A stretch of 64,000 nucleotides of DNA from NCBI GenBank assembly GCA_948567375.1, contig OX419761.1, positions 19,532,501 through 19,596,500 of the forward strand. Reading direction: 5' to 3'. The position numbers and the translations under genes are program-made. This document shows positions 44,253 to 56,126 of the stretch, piece by piece. Origin of the DNA: Lunularia cruciata. Lineage: Eukaryota; Streptophyta; Marchantiopsida; Lunulariales; Lunulariaceae. How positions within the stretch are numbered: the stretch's first letter is position 1; the number at the start of each line of letters is the position of its first letter. Under the pieces are notes generated by a model. The model made no database searches. It was not told the DNA's origin and saw nothing but the letters and a program-made list of their open reading frames with translations.

Positions 44253-44987
44253 TATAATCCTCCGAAGACAAGAGAAGAGAGAAAACACAGATTGCACACT
44301 CAAACATTTGATGCCCCAAGGGAGCACCTTCTCTTTATTATATAGACAAAGAGGATCTCCTCCAAGGAAGCTCCACCATAGGATTAGGGACACAGATAGG
44401 TGACATGTCAGCAAGCTCCACCTTTGGATTATTTACTTGGATGGGTGACCTGTTTGGTCTAGGTCCTATCTGGTTGGTCAAACAAGCTTTGACCGGAGGG
44501 AATCTTTTAGGGAATCTTCTTGTATGAATCTCAGAATCACGTAAGGTATTGTTGGAAAGCTCTCTACGAAACAAAGCAAGGGGGAGGGAAGGCTAGCCCT
44601 TCCTCCATTGGAGAGAGAATCTGCACATTTTTTAGGCCTAATTCATCCGTTTAGGCCGTCAAAATTGCCTTCAAAGATTTTAGGCATATTTTGGTTCCTA
44701 CTCTATTAGTAGAAGTCCCCTTTTGGTGATACCTCTTTCTGATCTGGTTAGTCCATCATGTGTAATATCCTTCCAGATGTTACCAAACCAATTATCACCT
44801 TTAAATCATACGTCTAGCTATTGGTTTTAAGGTTCTCAAGTCTATTTCGGTTTCTGCCCTATTAGTAGAAGTACTCTTTTGGTGATACTTCTATCTGATT
44901 TATTTTGACCATCATGTATAACATCATTCTAGATGTTACCAAACCGAATTTCACATCTAGATCATATGGCTAACCCTTGGTATTACA
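44253..44987 (-). mobile_element. Solo LTR, family F
   Basis: Starts TGTAATACC on minus (44987) and ends ggattata (44253). It is flanked by perfect 5-bp repeats acacc (44248-44252 and 44988-44992). Two internal tandem units (about 44836-44975 and 44690-44829) share gatgttaccaaacc and agtagaagt. A TATA-like tatataataaagag lies at about 44330-44345. It is related to 34611-35311. Confidence 0.5.
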
Positions 44988-44992
44988 ACACC

Positions 44993-46850
44993 TCACTCAC
45001 TCTCACCTCTTTGTGCAACATGTGTCATAATTTTTGTATTACAAGTGTCAATTTTAGACACTAGCTCCACTCTTCCCTCTCCCTTGTTTATTATCCCCTA
45101 AGACCTTGACCCTAAACCTTCCTCTATAGCCTATTGATGTACCTTTCTCTTCATGTACCTTTCTCTTCATTATGATGCTTCTTGCTATTTTTGTTGGATC
45201 CCAAACCTCCTCTCTCATATTCACACAAGATCTACTTTAATGACTCATCCATTGCTAACACTTGACACTTGACCCTTACAACCCACCTGTATGATACTTT
45301 AACCTTTTCTATCCTTCTTATTCAAGTACAAGGTTAACATTACACTTCTCATTTCACACACTTGTCCCTACTTGGCATTTGATTGCATACAAAGATATAC
45401 TCTCAAGTGATTGACTCTGAATTGCAATCCTCGTTAACTCTTGCTATTCTTCTTGTTCAGTACTAGGTTAAGGTCACATTTCTGGTTCCACATATTGGTC
45501 CCTACTTTGCATTCAATTGCATACAAAGACAAACAATAGACTCTTACTTGCACTTTATGTTTTCCCCATTGGTTTTTTTACTTTGTACACAACTTTGTAC
45601 ACTTTGTACCTTAGGATTTCACTTTGTTGATTGCTATGACTTTTGTTGCTCAGGAGGTGGTGGGTTTCAAGAACATGTCTTCCTTTAATTTGAGCAAGGT
45701 TTTCCTTTTCCCACCAAGAGGTATTTGGCCTCCCATTATGCAATGCATCCTTTCTTCTTTTTATTCATTGAATCCATATCCTTTCTGTGAAATCTAAGAC
45801 AACTACAATTTCAGCACATTGGAGACCACACTTCCTTGGTCCTTACACTTCCTTAAAATGATGTATGGGTGATTTATATTATTTACTTGGTTTGTAATGG
45901 TAAGTGTTGCATGGATCAAACTGCTAATTCTACTTTTAAGAGATTGTAGTAACATTATCGTAAAGGTAAATAGCTAGCAACTCCTTTGCTTCTCTACTTT
46001 AGAGTACACCCCACTCATGGCTACCATGGCAAATTTTAGCTTTGATGCTTTACCTATCAGCAAGGTAAATAAAAATTTGGTGTTTCATGTTGTTGCTAAC
46101 TCAAAAGAATAATTTTGGATCCGGTTGTTAAACTCTTGGACGCCTATTGGGTATAATGTACATGGCCAGGTTTCTCATCAACAACATTGCCTGGACAATA
46201 TTGGGACTTTCTGCTCTTCCTTCTAGAACTTTCACTTATAAAGACTACCTTAGGAGAATTGTTGCACTTTTTGCTTTACTAAACTCAAATAATCTCTTCA
46301 ACACATTCTTTGCTTGTTTTAGAATCAATAGTCTTCTTTGCATCTTCTATGTGGTTAAATCTACTCCCATAGCCATTTATCTTAGGTTAAAAGTTGATAT
46401 CAACTTGCTCATGAACTTCCTACTCCTCTTTCTCTCACCCCATCTTTCTACAAGTAGACCTATCCTTGAGTTTTGGCCTACTCTTATCATTTTCAGTTTG
46501 CCTCCAAGGAAATAGATAAATCTAAATTACAGTCTATTCTATGGGATATGAGGTTTTGGATGCCATTCGTACTAATATTCCTTGCATAATTACCTTATTT
46601 ATTTATAGATAGAGTAAAACATTAGGTCACTTACACCTCAATTTTGCTTCTATCTCCAAGATACAACAAGTATCTACTTCCTTTCCTTCTCTATATAATT
46701 GTCTAAATCATTTAGCTTTTATCAACCCAACTTATGGACATGTAGTTACATTTTCTCTATAAATCCTTCCCTTAGCTAATTTATCATTGCTTTTTTCTAA
46801 AGGTACTAAGTGTTGTCTCTCCTCCATTTCACCACCTTCAACTTTCAATG
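44993..46850 (+). other. Penelope-like element, upstream/N-terminal region, unassigned
   Basis: ORF 46147-46515 (plus) is the longest frame (MARFLINNIAWTILGLSALP...) and could belong to the PLE N-terminus, but I cannot match it. The rest is C/T-rich without clear coding sense. Confidence 0.5.
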
Positions 46851-48540
46851 AAATTCATGTTTGCATAAATGATTTTGTTTTTGCATAAGAAGCCCTTATG
46901 GGTATCAAAGGTATTCTAGACCATTGGAAAGTCATCCTTCTTCAAAAATTCAAATGACTACTCAACCTTCCTACATTTTATGATGAATTTATCATAGATG
47001 ATCCATAATTCTTGTGTCATCACAATTTTAACCTCCTTGTTCACTTCAAATCCAAATTAATCATTACATATATGGACAAGTACCCTAAAAATCTTGTTTT
47101 TGTTTGCATACAATTCTATATCCAAACCTTATTTCATGAGCTCTATTCTCCCTCTGCTACTTACAAATAGATATAGATTCCTCAACCTAGCTTTTATTTT
47201 CTCACGATGACTTTAACTCTACTAATTGTTTTTGCAACTTGAAGGATGCCAATAGATTCCCCTCTTTTGTTGTCCTTGGAAATTCTACAAGTCCCTAGTA
47301 GTCCCTAGATTTCTTGGGCTGGATATTCTACTTTGCTTTTAGAGTTGTCTCATTGGTTGAGCTTCTTCTTCAAAGCATTGCTTCCTTTTGCTAATGATCT
47401 CTAGAGGGACGCTTTTTGTTGAGTAGGTATGGTAGTTGATGAGTGATGGATTTTTGATGATTCTTTGGGCATCTATCTTCTTCTTGATAAGGTGCAAAGG
47501 CTCCAAAAACCACTCTTTTCAGCTCCTCTTGGGCTTCTTTTTGGTCTGGCTTCCATCACCCTAGATAAATTTCTCTCCCAAAGCTTTGATTTTACCATCC
47601 TTTACACTAAAATTCACCTAGATGACCTCAAGTCTAGGTTGACCACCCTCATTTTTTCCATTTTAAGTTACATTTGCTCTCAATAGGGAGTTCATATTGC
47701 TTGTCAAAAACTCTGCCTTGGACTTTAAATATAGATGGCTCAAAAGCAGAAATAATATTTTTACTTCTAAAAACACCTCAAGGTTTTGGCTACCAATGAG
47801 GACTCTCTTATTAGGTGGATGAAATTCTTATTTGATAACTTGTATATCACTTTTGGGAGTCAGCTTTCCCATCAAGTTGTAGGTATTCCCATGGGGACAC
47901 ATTTTTTCATCTTTGTGGCTAACTTGTACCTCTTTACCTATGAGTTGGATATCATCCACAAATTAGTAGATCTATAGGATATCAACCTTCTAGGTAAGTT
48001 ATCTCACATTTGAAGATATGTTTATGATCTTCTTGTAGTTAGCTCTAGTGTTTCTAACTTTATGGACTTCATGTACAAGGATGGAGGAATCTATCCTAAG
48101 TTATTCTACAAGTTAGTACAAACTCACTTTGGCACCCATTGTAATTACCTTGATTGTAGAATTTCTCAAGACAATTTGAACATATTTTTCTCTATTTTAT
48201 GATAAGAAATAGCTTCCTCACTATGCTAACATTAAGACCATCTCATTACCTCATGTTATCCCTAACATTTCCTCTACTTGTAAATTGGGAATCATCAAAT
48301 CGTAATGTGTCAAATACAAGAGAGTTTGTAATAACAAAAAATCTTAACTTACAATTAGCATGAAACTTATTGATAATTTTTTAGTGGCAAATTTTCCTCT
48401 ACATCTCATTCACAATAAGTTTCACATTGTCTTTCAACATGAAAAGGACATCCATGGTTATCATGGCCTCAATATCTACAAGGATCTGAGAAACTTTGTC
48501 TTCTCTAATAGGTGGGGAGCTCTAGTCCAAGCACACCAAT
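46850..48540 (+). pseudogene. Penelope-type reverse transcriptase
   Basis: Blocks in order: LFSKGTKCCLSS; GILDHWKVILLQKFK; YMDKYPKNLVFVCIQFYIQT then LFHELY (47072 on); SFDFTILYTKIHLDDLKSRL (47580-47640); FLFDNLYITFG; VVGIPMGTHFFIFVANLYLF then TYELD (47875-47960); SRYV-type box read as RYVYDLLVV (48014 on); THCNYLDCRI; SSTCKLGIIKS; and KLIDNFLVANFPLHLIHNKF (48360 on). The DFTxLYTxI and VGIPMGT signatures are diagnostic of PLE RTs. The catalytic YVDD box has become YVYD. Stops and frameshifts are frequent. The coding sense ends at RWGALVQAHQ, where the right pseudo-LTR begins. Confidence 0.5.
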
Positions 48541-49043
48541 AGTTACATGTGCAACCTTGTAGGAGTTTGTCTCCAATGCAACTTTTCTTCCAGTCCATTA
48601 AGTGCTCACATGTTTTATTACCCCTTTTGTTGATTAGTTGACATGTGGACCCACCTTAACCTTAAGCTCCTCTCCTTCATAGTTCCCAAGGCCTCTTTAA
48701 GCACTCAAGGCACTCCTTCTCCCAAGGCACTCATTCTCTTGGATACCCTTTCCTCTCCACTCCTCTACTTTCTTGGGTGTTTTTCTTTCCACACTTGGGT
48801 GCTTCTTGTTCTGCATTACTCTCTACTCATACTCTCTCCTTTTGATACTCAACCAAGTTTACTCCGTCTTGTCTTTTCCAACTCACTCCTCATTGGTTCA
48901 TATGTTTGATCTCTCTTTTGCTATGTTACTACCTGATTTTTTATTACTTGATTTTTTGTTTTGCATCATAAGTTAAACCTGCTAGGTTTTACTTGCTTCC
49001 AATACTAATTTATGTTGTCCTTTCAAGCATTTACAAGGTATGT
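48541..49043 (+). repeat. Right pseudo-LTR of the Penelope-like element
   Basis: Direct repeat of 42136-42619. The RPL23-derived fragment starts within about 10 bp of its end. Confidence 0.5.
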
Positions 49044-49049
49044 CTCAAA

Positions 49050-49340
49050 TCTACCTTTTTGGCACCATGGCTCATGCTAATGAACAATTACAACAAGCAT
49101 GACCTTCTTTCTCAAGTCTTGCTTACCCTTCTTGACCATGACCATAACCATGTCACCAAATGGCAGCGGCAAGAAGCCCGTTAAGGCAACCCTTCACTCC
49201 CTTCATAGAGATAACATACAAGTTCATGGCTCTAGTGTTATTGGCACAATTGACAATGGCACCAACAAGAAGAACTAATGACATAAAAAACTTGTTCTTG
49301 GAGGAACCTCCATGACCTGATCACATGAAACATTATGGGA
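49050..49340 (-). pseudogene. Fragment of the RPL23 (uL14) gene: end of intron 1 plus most of exon 2
   Basis: The complement matches 58975-59265 of the intact gene nearby. It begins with the intron end (cataatgtttcatgtgatcag), then the RGGSS-type start, [40 protein letters not shown] and a final ...PWC. The presence of intron sequence shows it was copied from genomic DNA or unspliced RNA, not from mature mRNA. In-frame stops and many substitutions make it dead. It directly abuts the right pseudo-LTR of the Penelope-like element. Confidence 0.5.
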
Positions 49341-50225
49341 GATTCCAAAATACTTTTATGAAGTTTTGTATATTGTCATATAGATTATTACTAAGTTTTG
49401 ACTAAATCAGTACAAGGTGTGGGCCAAAGGAAGAAAGTGTAATGCTAGAGAGTTTTGGTCAATTTCTTTATTATTAGAAAACTCCATGTGAGGTGGTTCA
49501 TAGGAAATAAGAGATGAAGTTTTCTATTGTCACACCAGAATGCATTAATTACACATAAGGGTTAATAAAGTGTCTGGTTTAGGTTACGGTAAATGTGCGG
49601 CAACTAGAATGGAGTGGAAACCAAAGGGGGCATAGGTGATGTATGAGAACACAAATGAAATGTGCAAGGAGGACAAGAATGCATTGCATGAGGTGGACAA
49701 GTGGGACAAGACAAGAAAATTAATCACAAAGAGGGAAGATTAGGGTGAGTTGTGTCAAGGTAGGAAGGAGGAGTGAATTAGTTTAAAGTGCTATCTAAAA
49801 TACTCAATTTCATTATTTAAAAATTCCTCTTCAACTAGTACAAGTTACAAAATGATTTCTCATCTTGTGAGCTTGTTCATGTGTAAAGAACAAAACATTC
49901 AGGTGAGAAGAGTAGAGCATGTAGACCAAGTGTTATTTTTGGTGATTCAAGAATCAAGCAAGGAGAATTGAGTGAGGAGAACCAAGTTGCATATAATATG
50001 CCAAGAGGGAGCACTCATGGAGAACTAACTAGAAACATTAGGAAATTTATATAATGGATTACACAATTAGATTTGGAGATCTCACCGCAAAGATTAGAAG
50101 ATAAAGATGAATATGGAGAAGTAGATTTACATATTCTAGAATTATTGATTAGTGGGTGGGAGTTTGCCTATATGGATAAATGCCTAAAACCTCTGAGTAA
50201 CTTATTCTTGTAGTCAAGAATTTGT
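49341..50225. other. Unassigned sequence between the RPL23 fragment and the transposase
   Basis: Moderately Lys/Asp-rich plus strand at 49640-49760 (KCARRTRMHCMRWTSGTR-type readings). No second Harbinger gene (Myb-like) could be recognised with confidence. Confidence 0.5.
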
Positions 50226-50229
50226 GATA

Positions 50230-51340
50230 CAGTATTTTACAAATCTAGATGTGAAGGCCTTTTGCCAGCTTACTAGAATGGACATTTGTTCATTTTCAAC
50301 TTTAGTAGATTTGATAAAAATGCATAGCGTTTTCAAAAAACACTACAACAAGAGCAAACACCGATGTGGATCAAAATAGCTCTTGATCTCAATAGATTTG
50401 GACATCATGGTAATGGAGCTTGTGTTGTGAGGAGGTTAAACATTTAGAGCATTAGTGCAAGTTCAACAGTTGCCTTTACCAATAGAGTTATAACCACCAT
50501 ATTAGATTTGACGTGGAGTCAAGTTGCATGGCCTGCAAATAAGGAGAGGAGGAGGATATCAGCTATTTTTGCATAGAAAGGTTTCCTTAGTTGTGTTGGT
50601 TTGGTAGATGGAACATTGTTTCCTCTTGCTGCTTAACCCACAGTGGATAGAGAAATCTATTTCAATAAAAAGGGTCATATTTCATATCATATTCCATAAA
50701 TGACCAAGTGATTTGTGATGATAAAAGGAGAATTAGACACTAGACCTGAGGTAAATGTTCTATATCTTTTTTGTTCAGTTTTGGTGCTAGTCTTTGTACA
50801 TTTGCATGATTTTATTAAAGGCTAGATCTGATTTGTTTATTTGCAAGAATGCAAAGGTCATGTCATAATTTACACATCTGAAAAAATCATCAATGTGGAA
50901 CGATTTGAACCAGAGAGGAAGTGTCGTAATTTTGAGGCCAAAGAGTACCTTTTAGGGGATTTTGGTTATGTACTCATGCATCACCTAGTCCATACTTTCA
51001 AGTAGGCTCAAATGGAGGACAAGAAAGAGTTCAACAAATATTTGGGCAAAGGCAAGGGTATAAATGAGCATTGTATAAGAGTATTGAGAGTTAGCTATCA
51101 TTCTCTTTGTGAGCTTAGAATGCAACTTAATGAGAATAGTAGAAATGCTTATTTGTTTTAGTTTGTATTCTTTTACATAACTTTTAACTAATAGTTTTGA
51201 TGTTTGGTCAAAAGACAATGGAGGATTTATTGAGGAAAGCCAAATAGATTTAGATATGTCTTTTAATGGAATAGAGCTCAATAGAGAAGAAAGAAGGTCA
51301 AGGGTGATGCAACAATGCATTGATCACCATGTCAATCATA
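50230..51340 (+). pseudogene. PIF/Harbinger-type (HARBI1-like) DDE transposase remnant
   Basis: The plus strand reads LTRMDICSFSTLVDLIKMHS (N-terminal), then SKIALDLNRFGHHGNGACVV. After a stop comes FLSCVGLVDGTLFPLA (first Asp, usual G.VDGT). ERFEPERKCRNFEAKEYLLG leads into DFGYVLM (second Asp, usual GDSGY). The last block is INEHCIRVLRVSYHSLCELR (Glu region, usual R...E..FG.LK.R...L). HARBI1-like transposases cut and paste DNA. Several stops remain, and no terminal inverted repeats were found. Minus-strand ORF 50985-51320 is its antisense. Confidence 0.5.
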
Positions 51341-53270
51341 TACTAGAATGAAATGGGATTATGTTTCTCTATAATAAAAACATCATTCTCTTCAAATGCT
51401 TCATATCAAATTCTTCATATCTTATTGTAAGTAATATTTACACTATTTTTTCCATAGCTTTTAAAAAATTGTCATATGTTGTTGCCTTGACACAAACACC
51501 CAATTTTTTGGTAAACTCAAAACTAGACAGTGTTAGGTGACACCCAATGTGCTTTGGTGATGTAGGATGATGCTTGCTTGTAGATGTTAATGGACACTCA
51601 AAGTCGCTAGCCATAGGGTTACATTCAGATTTTGCATGTTAGCACCATGTGGCGCTTGTCTCCACTCAATGGTGCCCGTCTTGTTGCCATGCAATGGTGC
51701 TCGGTGTCGCTAAGAGGAGAAAAATTAAGAACATATTTGGATTTTGCATGTTGGTGCTCCATGACACTCATCTTTGCTTGATGGTGCCCATCTTATCACC
51801 ATGTAGTGATGCTATGTGGCATTGGGAAGCACAAGTTATCTTAAATAATGGTCACATGTGCCCATTGGCAATGTGGTATGCCACATGTTGATGTTGGTTG
51901 ATGCTCATGATTCTATATTTTTCTCCTTGTATTTGGGCTAACTTTGTTGAAATTCAAATATAGTGAGTTCTTTTATAGATATATTTTGTCATGTGGAAGC
52001 CTATATACCTCCCCCTTGCAGATGTATATCACATTTCTTGAATTAAGTAGTTCATGGGAGTTTTGGGAAGGAATTTTTTGCACATCAGCTTAGTGGGTTT
52101 TCAAGGAGAAGAGTTGAGTGAAAGAGTTTAGCAATTTGTAGTTTCCAAAGAGTGTACTCGTTTGAAGCAATTTTTGGGCTAAACAAGGAGGTTCAAGAGT
52201 GGTGGTGTTCAAGATAGATTTGTATTTTGAGACTTTAGGACCAAAAAATGAGCATATTTCAAAATTGATTTCAAAACTAAGCATATTTCAAAACTAAGCA
52301 GAAGGAGAAGAGAGGGTTTGAGACCTATTTCAAGGGGAGAAATAGTTTTTGAACAAAGTGAGAGGTGAGAGGAGAGCAAGAAGCAAAGAGTACAACAATT
52401 TTGAGGATCAAATTCACTCATTTGAGCTTCACTCATTCTCCATGGTAGAAATTTGGGGTTACAAGAAGATTATCGATGGTGAAGACATAAGGAAGACATA
52501 GAAGGAGATTGGATAATTGGATTACACACCATTCAACACCCAACCAACTTCATCAAATGGTGCTGGTTTGATAAGCATCAAATTTGAATTGTTGTATCTA
52601 GAATCAAGGAGGTAGATCTAGATGTAATCTGCCTCAAAATCACCCTTTGCCTACACTACCCACTTCTAGAGGTATTTCTATTTCTTTCCTCATTTATTTT
52701 CTACATTTTTCTCTTTAGTTTTTGCTTTCCCTTTTAACTTTCATGTTTAGCACCTACGGGTTGGTTTGGGTATGCCCAACACCGCATGAGTCTATCTCAT
52801 AGTACCTCCCTATGTCACTTTGTGCCTCCTTGTGTTGATGAGCATCAACATGCAAAACCCTAACTTTGTCATATAGCATTGAAGGGCAGCAACCAATGCC
52901 GCCTCCTCATTTTTATTTCCTTGTCCTATAGCGGTGCATATTTGGTAGTGCCAATGGGCACTGACCTACATCACTAGGTGTCACTTTGCCCTATGTTTAG
53001 TGCCATAACACCTATTTGCCAATGTTGGTAGGCATCATCCCATGGCAATTTAACTTGATTTCCATGTCCCAAAGCGGTGATGAGTGGCATTCATTGTCTT
53101 TTTCTTGTACAAGAGCATCTTTGTGCAATGACGAACATCATTAGGGTTTTGGAATGAGGGTTAAGTTATTCTGGTTTGTGGTTTTTTCAGGTTCATCCAT
53201 GTACTGAGTTTGTGAGTTCTTGGGACAAGAATTCATGCATAGGTTTGGTCAAGGGAAGGTAGTTTCAATT
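51341..53270. other. Repeat-like noncoding sequence
   Basis: At 51620-51850 two related units of about 110 bp begin cagattttgcatgtt (51629) and tggattttgcatgtt (51738) and contain ggtgcccgtctt/ggtgcccatctt. Similar words (atgcaaaaccc, ggcagcaaccaatg) recur inverted near 52850-53100. A small repeat, catatttcaaaa, occurs at 52253-52300. No gene seen. Confidence 0.5.
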
Positions 53271-53274
53271 CACT

Positions 53275-53830
53275 ATGGATGTAGTTAGAGAGGTACTTGC
53301 AATGCCAAGGAAGAGGACACCAAGGAAGAGGACTATTTCCTTACATAGTTGTTTTAGGTTGGTTTCCCCAAAGAGATAGGGTTGCAAGGAGATATTTGGC
53401 AAGGCAATGTGTGTATCATACTTTTAGTACTTTATTCTAATTGAGGGGTGCACTTGTGGCACCAACTATTTGGCCCAAGATTGTACATGGGCATTTGGTT
53501 CTCAACACCAAGACAAAGTCGAGGAGATTTTGTGTGGAGGATTATGATTGGGTGGAGTTGGCATTTTGAGCTATTATGGCAAAGGTGGGTAGTTTGCAAA
53601 GCCAATTGAGGAGACCTAAGGAGCATAGGTTCAAAGTCACCTTCCTTGGGCAGATACTTACTCAACTCTTTGTGGAGAAAGATTTCAATCCTAAGGAGGA
53701 AGTGATATACTTGAATGATGGAGAGGGAGGAGATTATACATGATGAAGAGGATGATGATGATTATGAGGATGTAGAAAGTGAGGATGAAGACAAGAGTGC
53801 TAATGATGAGGAGGATGAGGACAGTGAGTG
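53275..53830 (+). pseudogene. Decayed ORF with very acidic C-terminus
   Basis: Plus-strand pieces MDVVREVLAMPRKRTPRKRT (53275) and, after broken frames, an Asp/Glu run (EEDDDDYEDVESEDEDK then SANDEEDEDSE, 53725-53829) ending in TGA. Function unknown. The acidic end could belong to a chromatin or transposon-encoded protein. Confidence 0.5.
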
Positions 53831-54099
53831 ATTGCTTAGATTTGAGTTTTGGCATATTTGAATGTTTTCATTGTTTGAATACATACAAAGTTCTATTGTA
53901 CATACCATTATTGGATTTAATAAATGAGTTACTTTAAAATGCCTTAATTAATGAACTTGTGTATTTATTTGATTCAAAGTGAGGTTTATTTGATGTATGA
54001 CTAAATGTACCACTTTTGAATAAGTGTTCAATAGATTTGTGTTGAGACACATGCCTTACTAGTAGTGAGGTTATTGAGTGATAGTTATAGGGAGAGTTC

Positions 54100-55795
54100 C
54101 TTCTCCATCTTCATCCTTTGAGATTAGCTCCCTCTCCTTCTTCTTCACCTTCACTCCTTTCTTTGTCTATGGAGGGGGCACCTCACCTCACTCCCTTTAG
54201 AGTACCTTCACCTTCTTCTTGTTTTTTTGATATCATGTGTGTTTTAGATGATTATATTCAAGTGGTTGAGGAGGAAAAGAGACTTTTGGTTGAGCGCAAG
54301 AGTAGATTGAAGAGTGTAGAGGAGCAAGAAATATTAGTGCTTGAGCACAAGACTAGATTGGAGAGTGTAGAGGAGCAAGAAAGATTAGTGCTTGAGTGCA
54401 AGAGTAGATTAGAGATCTTTGAGAGAAAGGTAGATTGTTAGTAGAGAGAGAGATATTCCTTTGTAAGCGAGAGTATACTCTTGCTGCAAAGGAGGAGAGG
54501 CATCTGACCTTTATTACTTATGATATGGAGAGAAAGTAGAGATTAGTTAACTTGGACCTGGACATCTTAGTGTAGCTACCATAGCAAAGGGGTATAGGTT
54601 CCAATTTCAAAATCAAGCACGTGAGTTAGCGTTTGTTATGGAGAGGTGCAAGAGTACATATGCTCAAGTAGAGGAGAGTGAGAGTAGCCTAGCTCAAGTG
54701 AGAGCTAGCATGGCATATCTTGGACCAAGACTCCATATTATTGCTTGCCAGACCTATACCCATAGTGAGATGTAGATCTAGAGCCATTCCACCCTTGTGA
54801 TAGATGCCACCCATGTATTACCCCACAATGTTATGACTCAAGAGACCCATAATTTTGTGTCCCATTCCTTACCTCATAGTGTGGAGACTTAAGAGACTCA
54901 AATTGAGGTTAGAGAGAGGCTTACTCTAGCAAGAGAGCATATTCCATATATTTTCTTTCTAGGTTTCTTGTGAAAGAAGATTATTGTTGGATGACTATTG
55001 TGTGATTATTGTGGATGTTACTTGTTTGGCATCATTATGGGTTTGTGGTGCTACTAGTTTCCATGCACAAGAGAGTTGGATAACCAGGCATCATTGGTGC
55101 CTTCACACACAGTTAGGGCCTATAAGGTGGGTATCACATCTTGGTATGTGGCATTTCATCTAGTTTTGTTTGCTACACTTTGAGGTTATCTTGTAGAGAG
55201 ATCTTACTCCGGATGGAGTGGAGTGGTTATTATGGAGCTTGTGATAGTGGTTGGAACTCCCAAAGGGAGTTCACATTGGGTCTTGCCTCATGAATTGTTT
55301 GTGTTCTATAAATGTCTAATGAGATTTTGAGTTTAGAGGACTTAAGAGTTAGATCATATGAGCATCTCACTTCATTAGGGTTACTTCTTCATGATCTTTT
55401 GATCCTGGAAAGAACCATCAACATGGTGCTATCCACCCTACCCAATTCCATCCTTATAGGGTAGAGAGGGCATCATATACTTGGTCATTTGACCATTTGA
55501 TGAGGACTTTGGATAAATTTGTCCATGATGATAGGCCTATTGTTAGTTGGGAAAAAGAGGACTGGACATTTGATAGATTGAGTTCTTATAGTAGTAACCT
55601 ATATTCTCTTCTTGCTAGCAATATTTGGTAGTGAGACTTGGATAAGAGCGAGTGGCTCCTTTGGTGCTCATTGAGTCCATTTAGGATTCAACATCATGTA
55701 TACCATTGTGGACTTGAGGACGCAATAGTAGCACTTAGACACCATGTTACATATCCTTCTTCTTCTTCACCTCCTTCTCCTCTACCATAGTGACA
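54100..55795 (+). pseudogene. Decayed gene: Pro/Ser-rich start, 17-residue coiled-coil repeats, unknown C-terminus
   Basis: ORF 54118-54441 starts SPSSSPSLLSLSMEGAPHL. It then carries three 17-residue units: LLVERKSRLKSVEEQEI, LVLEHKTRLESVEEQER and LVLECKSRLEIFERK (51-bp DNA repeats at about 54286-54430). Broken frames continue with ARELAFVMERCKSTYAQVEE (54630) and, at 55440-55780, YTWSFDHLMRTLDKFVHDDR and WTFDRLSSYSSNLYSLLAS with a Ser/Pro end. Stops are scattered. It may be an unknown gene of a large transposon or a host pseudogene. Confidence 0.5.
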
Positions 55796-56126
55796 AGTTT
55801 TAGTGGCTCCACATTTATATACATCTTATATACATTTATACACATCTTATGTCCAACACATTTTCTCAATTTCTCCTTGTCAAACTCTCATATCTATTTT
55901 CATGTGTTTGTACTGGGTGTTGGCAATGAGCATTGATGAGCAAAAATCAACCAATTAAAAATAAAGTCTTAATCAAGTTCCTTAAACTCATCTTTATGAT
56001 AATCATATTGAGGTTACATTGTGGTATTCTATTTGCTATCAATAGAGTATGATGAATTTGGAATGGGATATTGAACTTGAGTGAGCACTTTGAATATTGG
56101 CTTATTTCCCTGAGATATTTTGCTAC
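55796..56126. other. AT-rich spacer, no gene seen
   Basis: No ORF of note. Contains an imperfect duplication, atttatatacatcttatatacatttatacacatc, at 55820-55855. Confidence 0.5.

Larger units (their letters stand above)
42136..49043 (+). mobile_element. Penelope-like retroelement with flanking direct repeats (pseudo-LTRs)
   Basis: Direct repeats at 42136-42619 and 48541-49043 share most of their sequence (agttacatg...gcaacc, ttgttgatt, acatgtggacccacctta-type blocks, ggcactccttctc, catttacaaggtatgt). The right-hand half between them encodes a Penelope-type RT (46860-48540). PLEs often carry such pseudo-LTRs. A solo LTR (44253-44987, minus) is inserted between them. No GIY-YIG endonuclease was recognised. 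Confidence 0.5.

Noticed and set aside
48300-49043. GIY-YIG endonuclease of the Penelope-like element
   Set aside because: Coding sense ends at the right pseudo-LTR; no GIY or YIG motif could be read there or at the N-terminal side.
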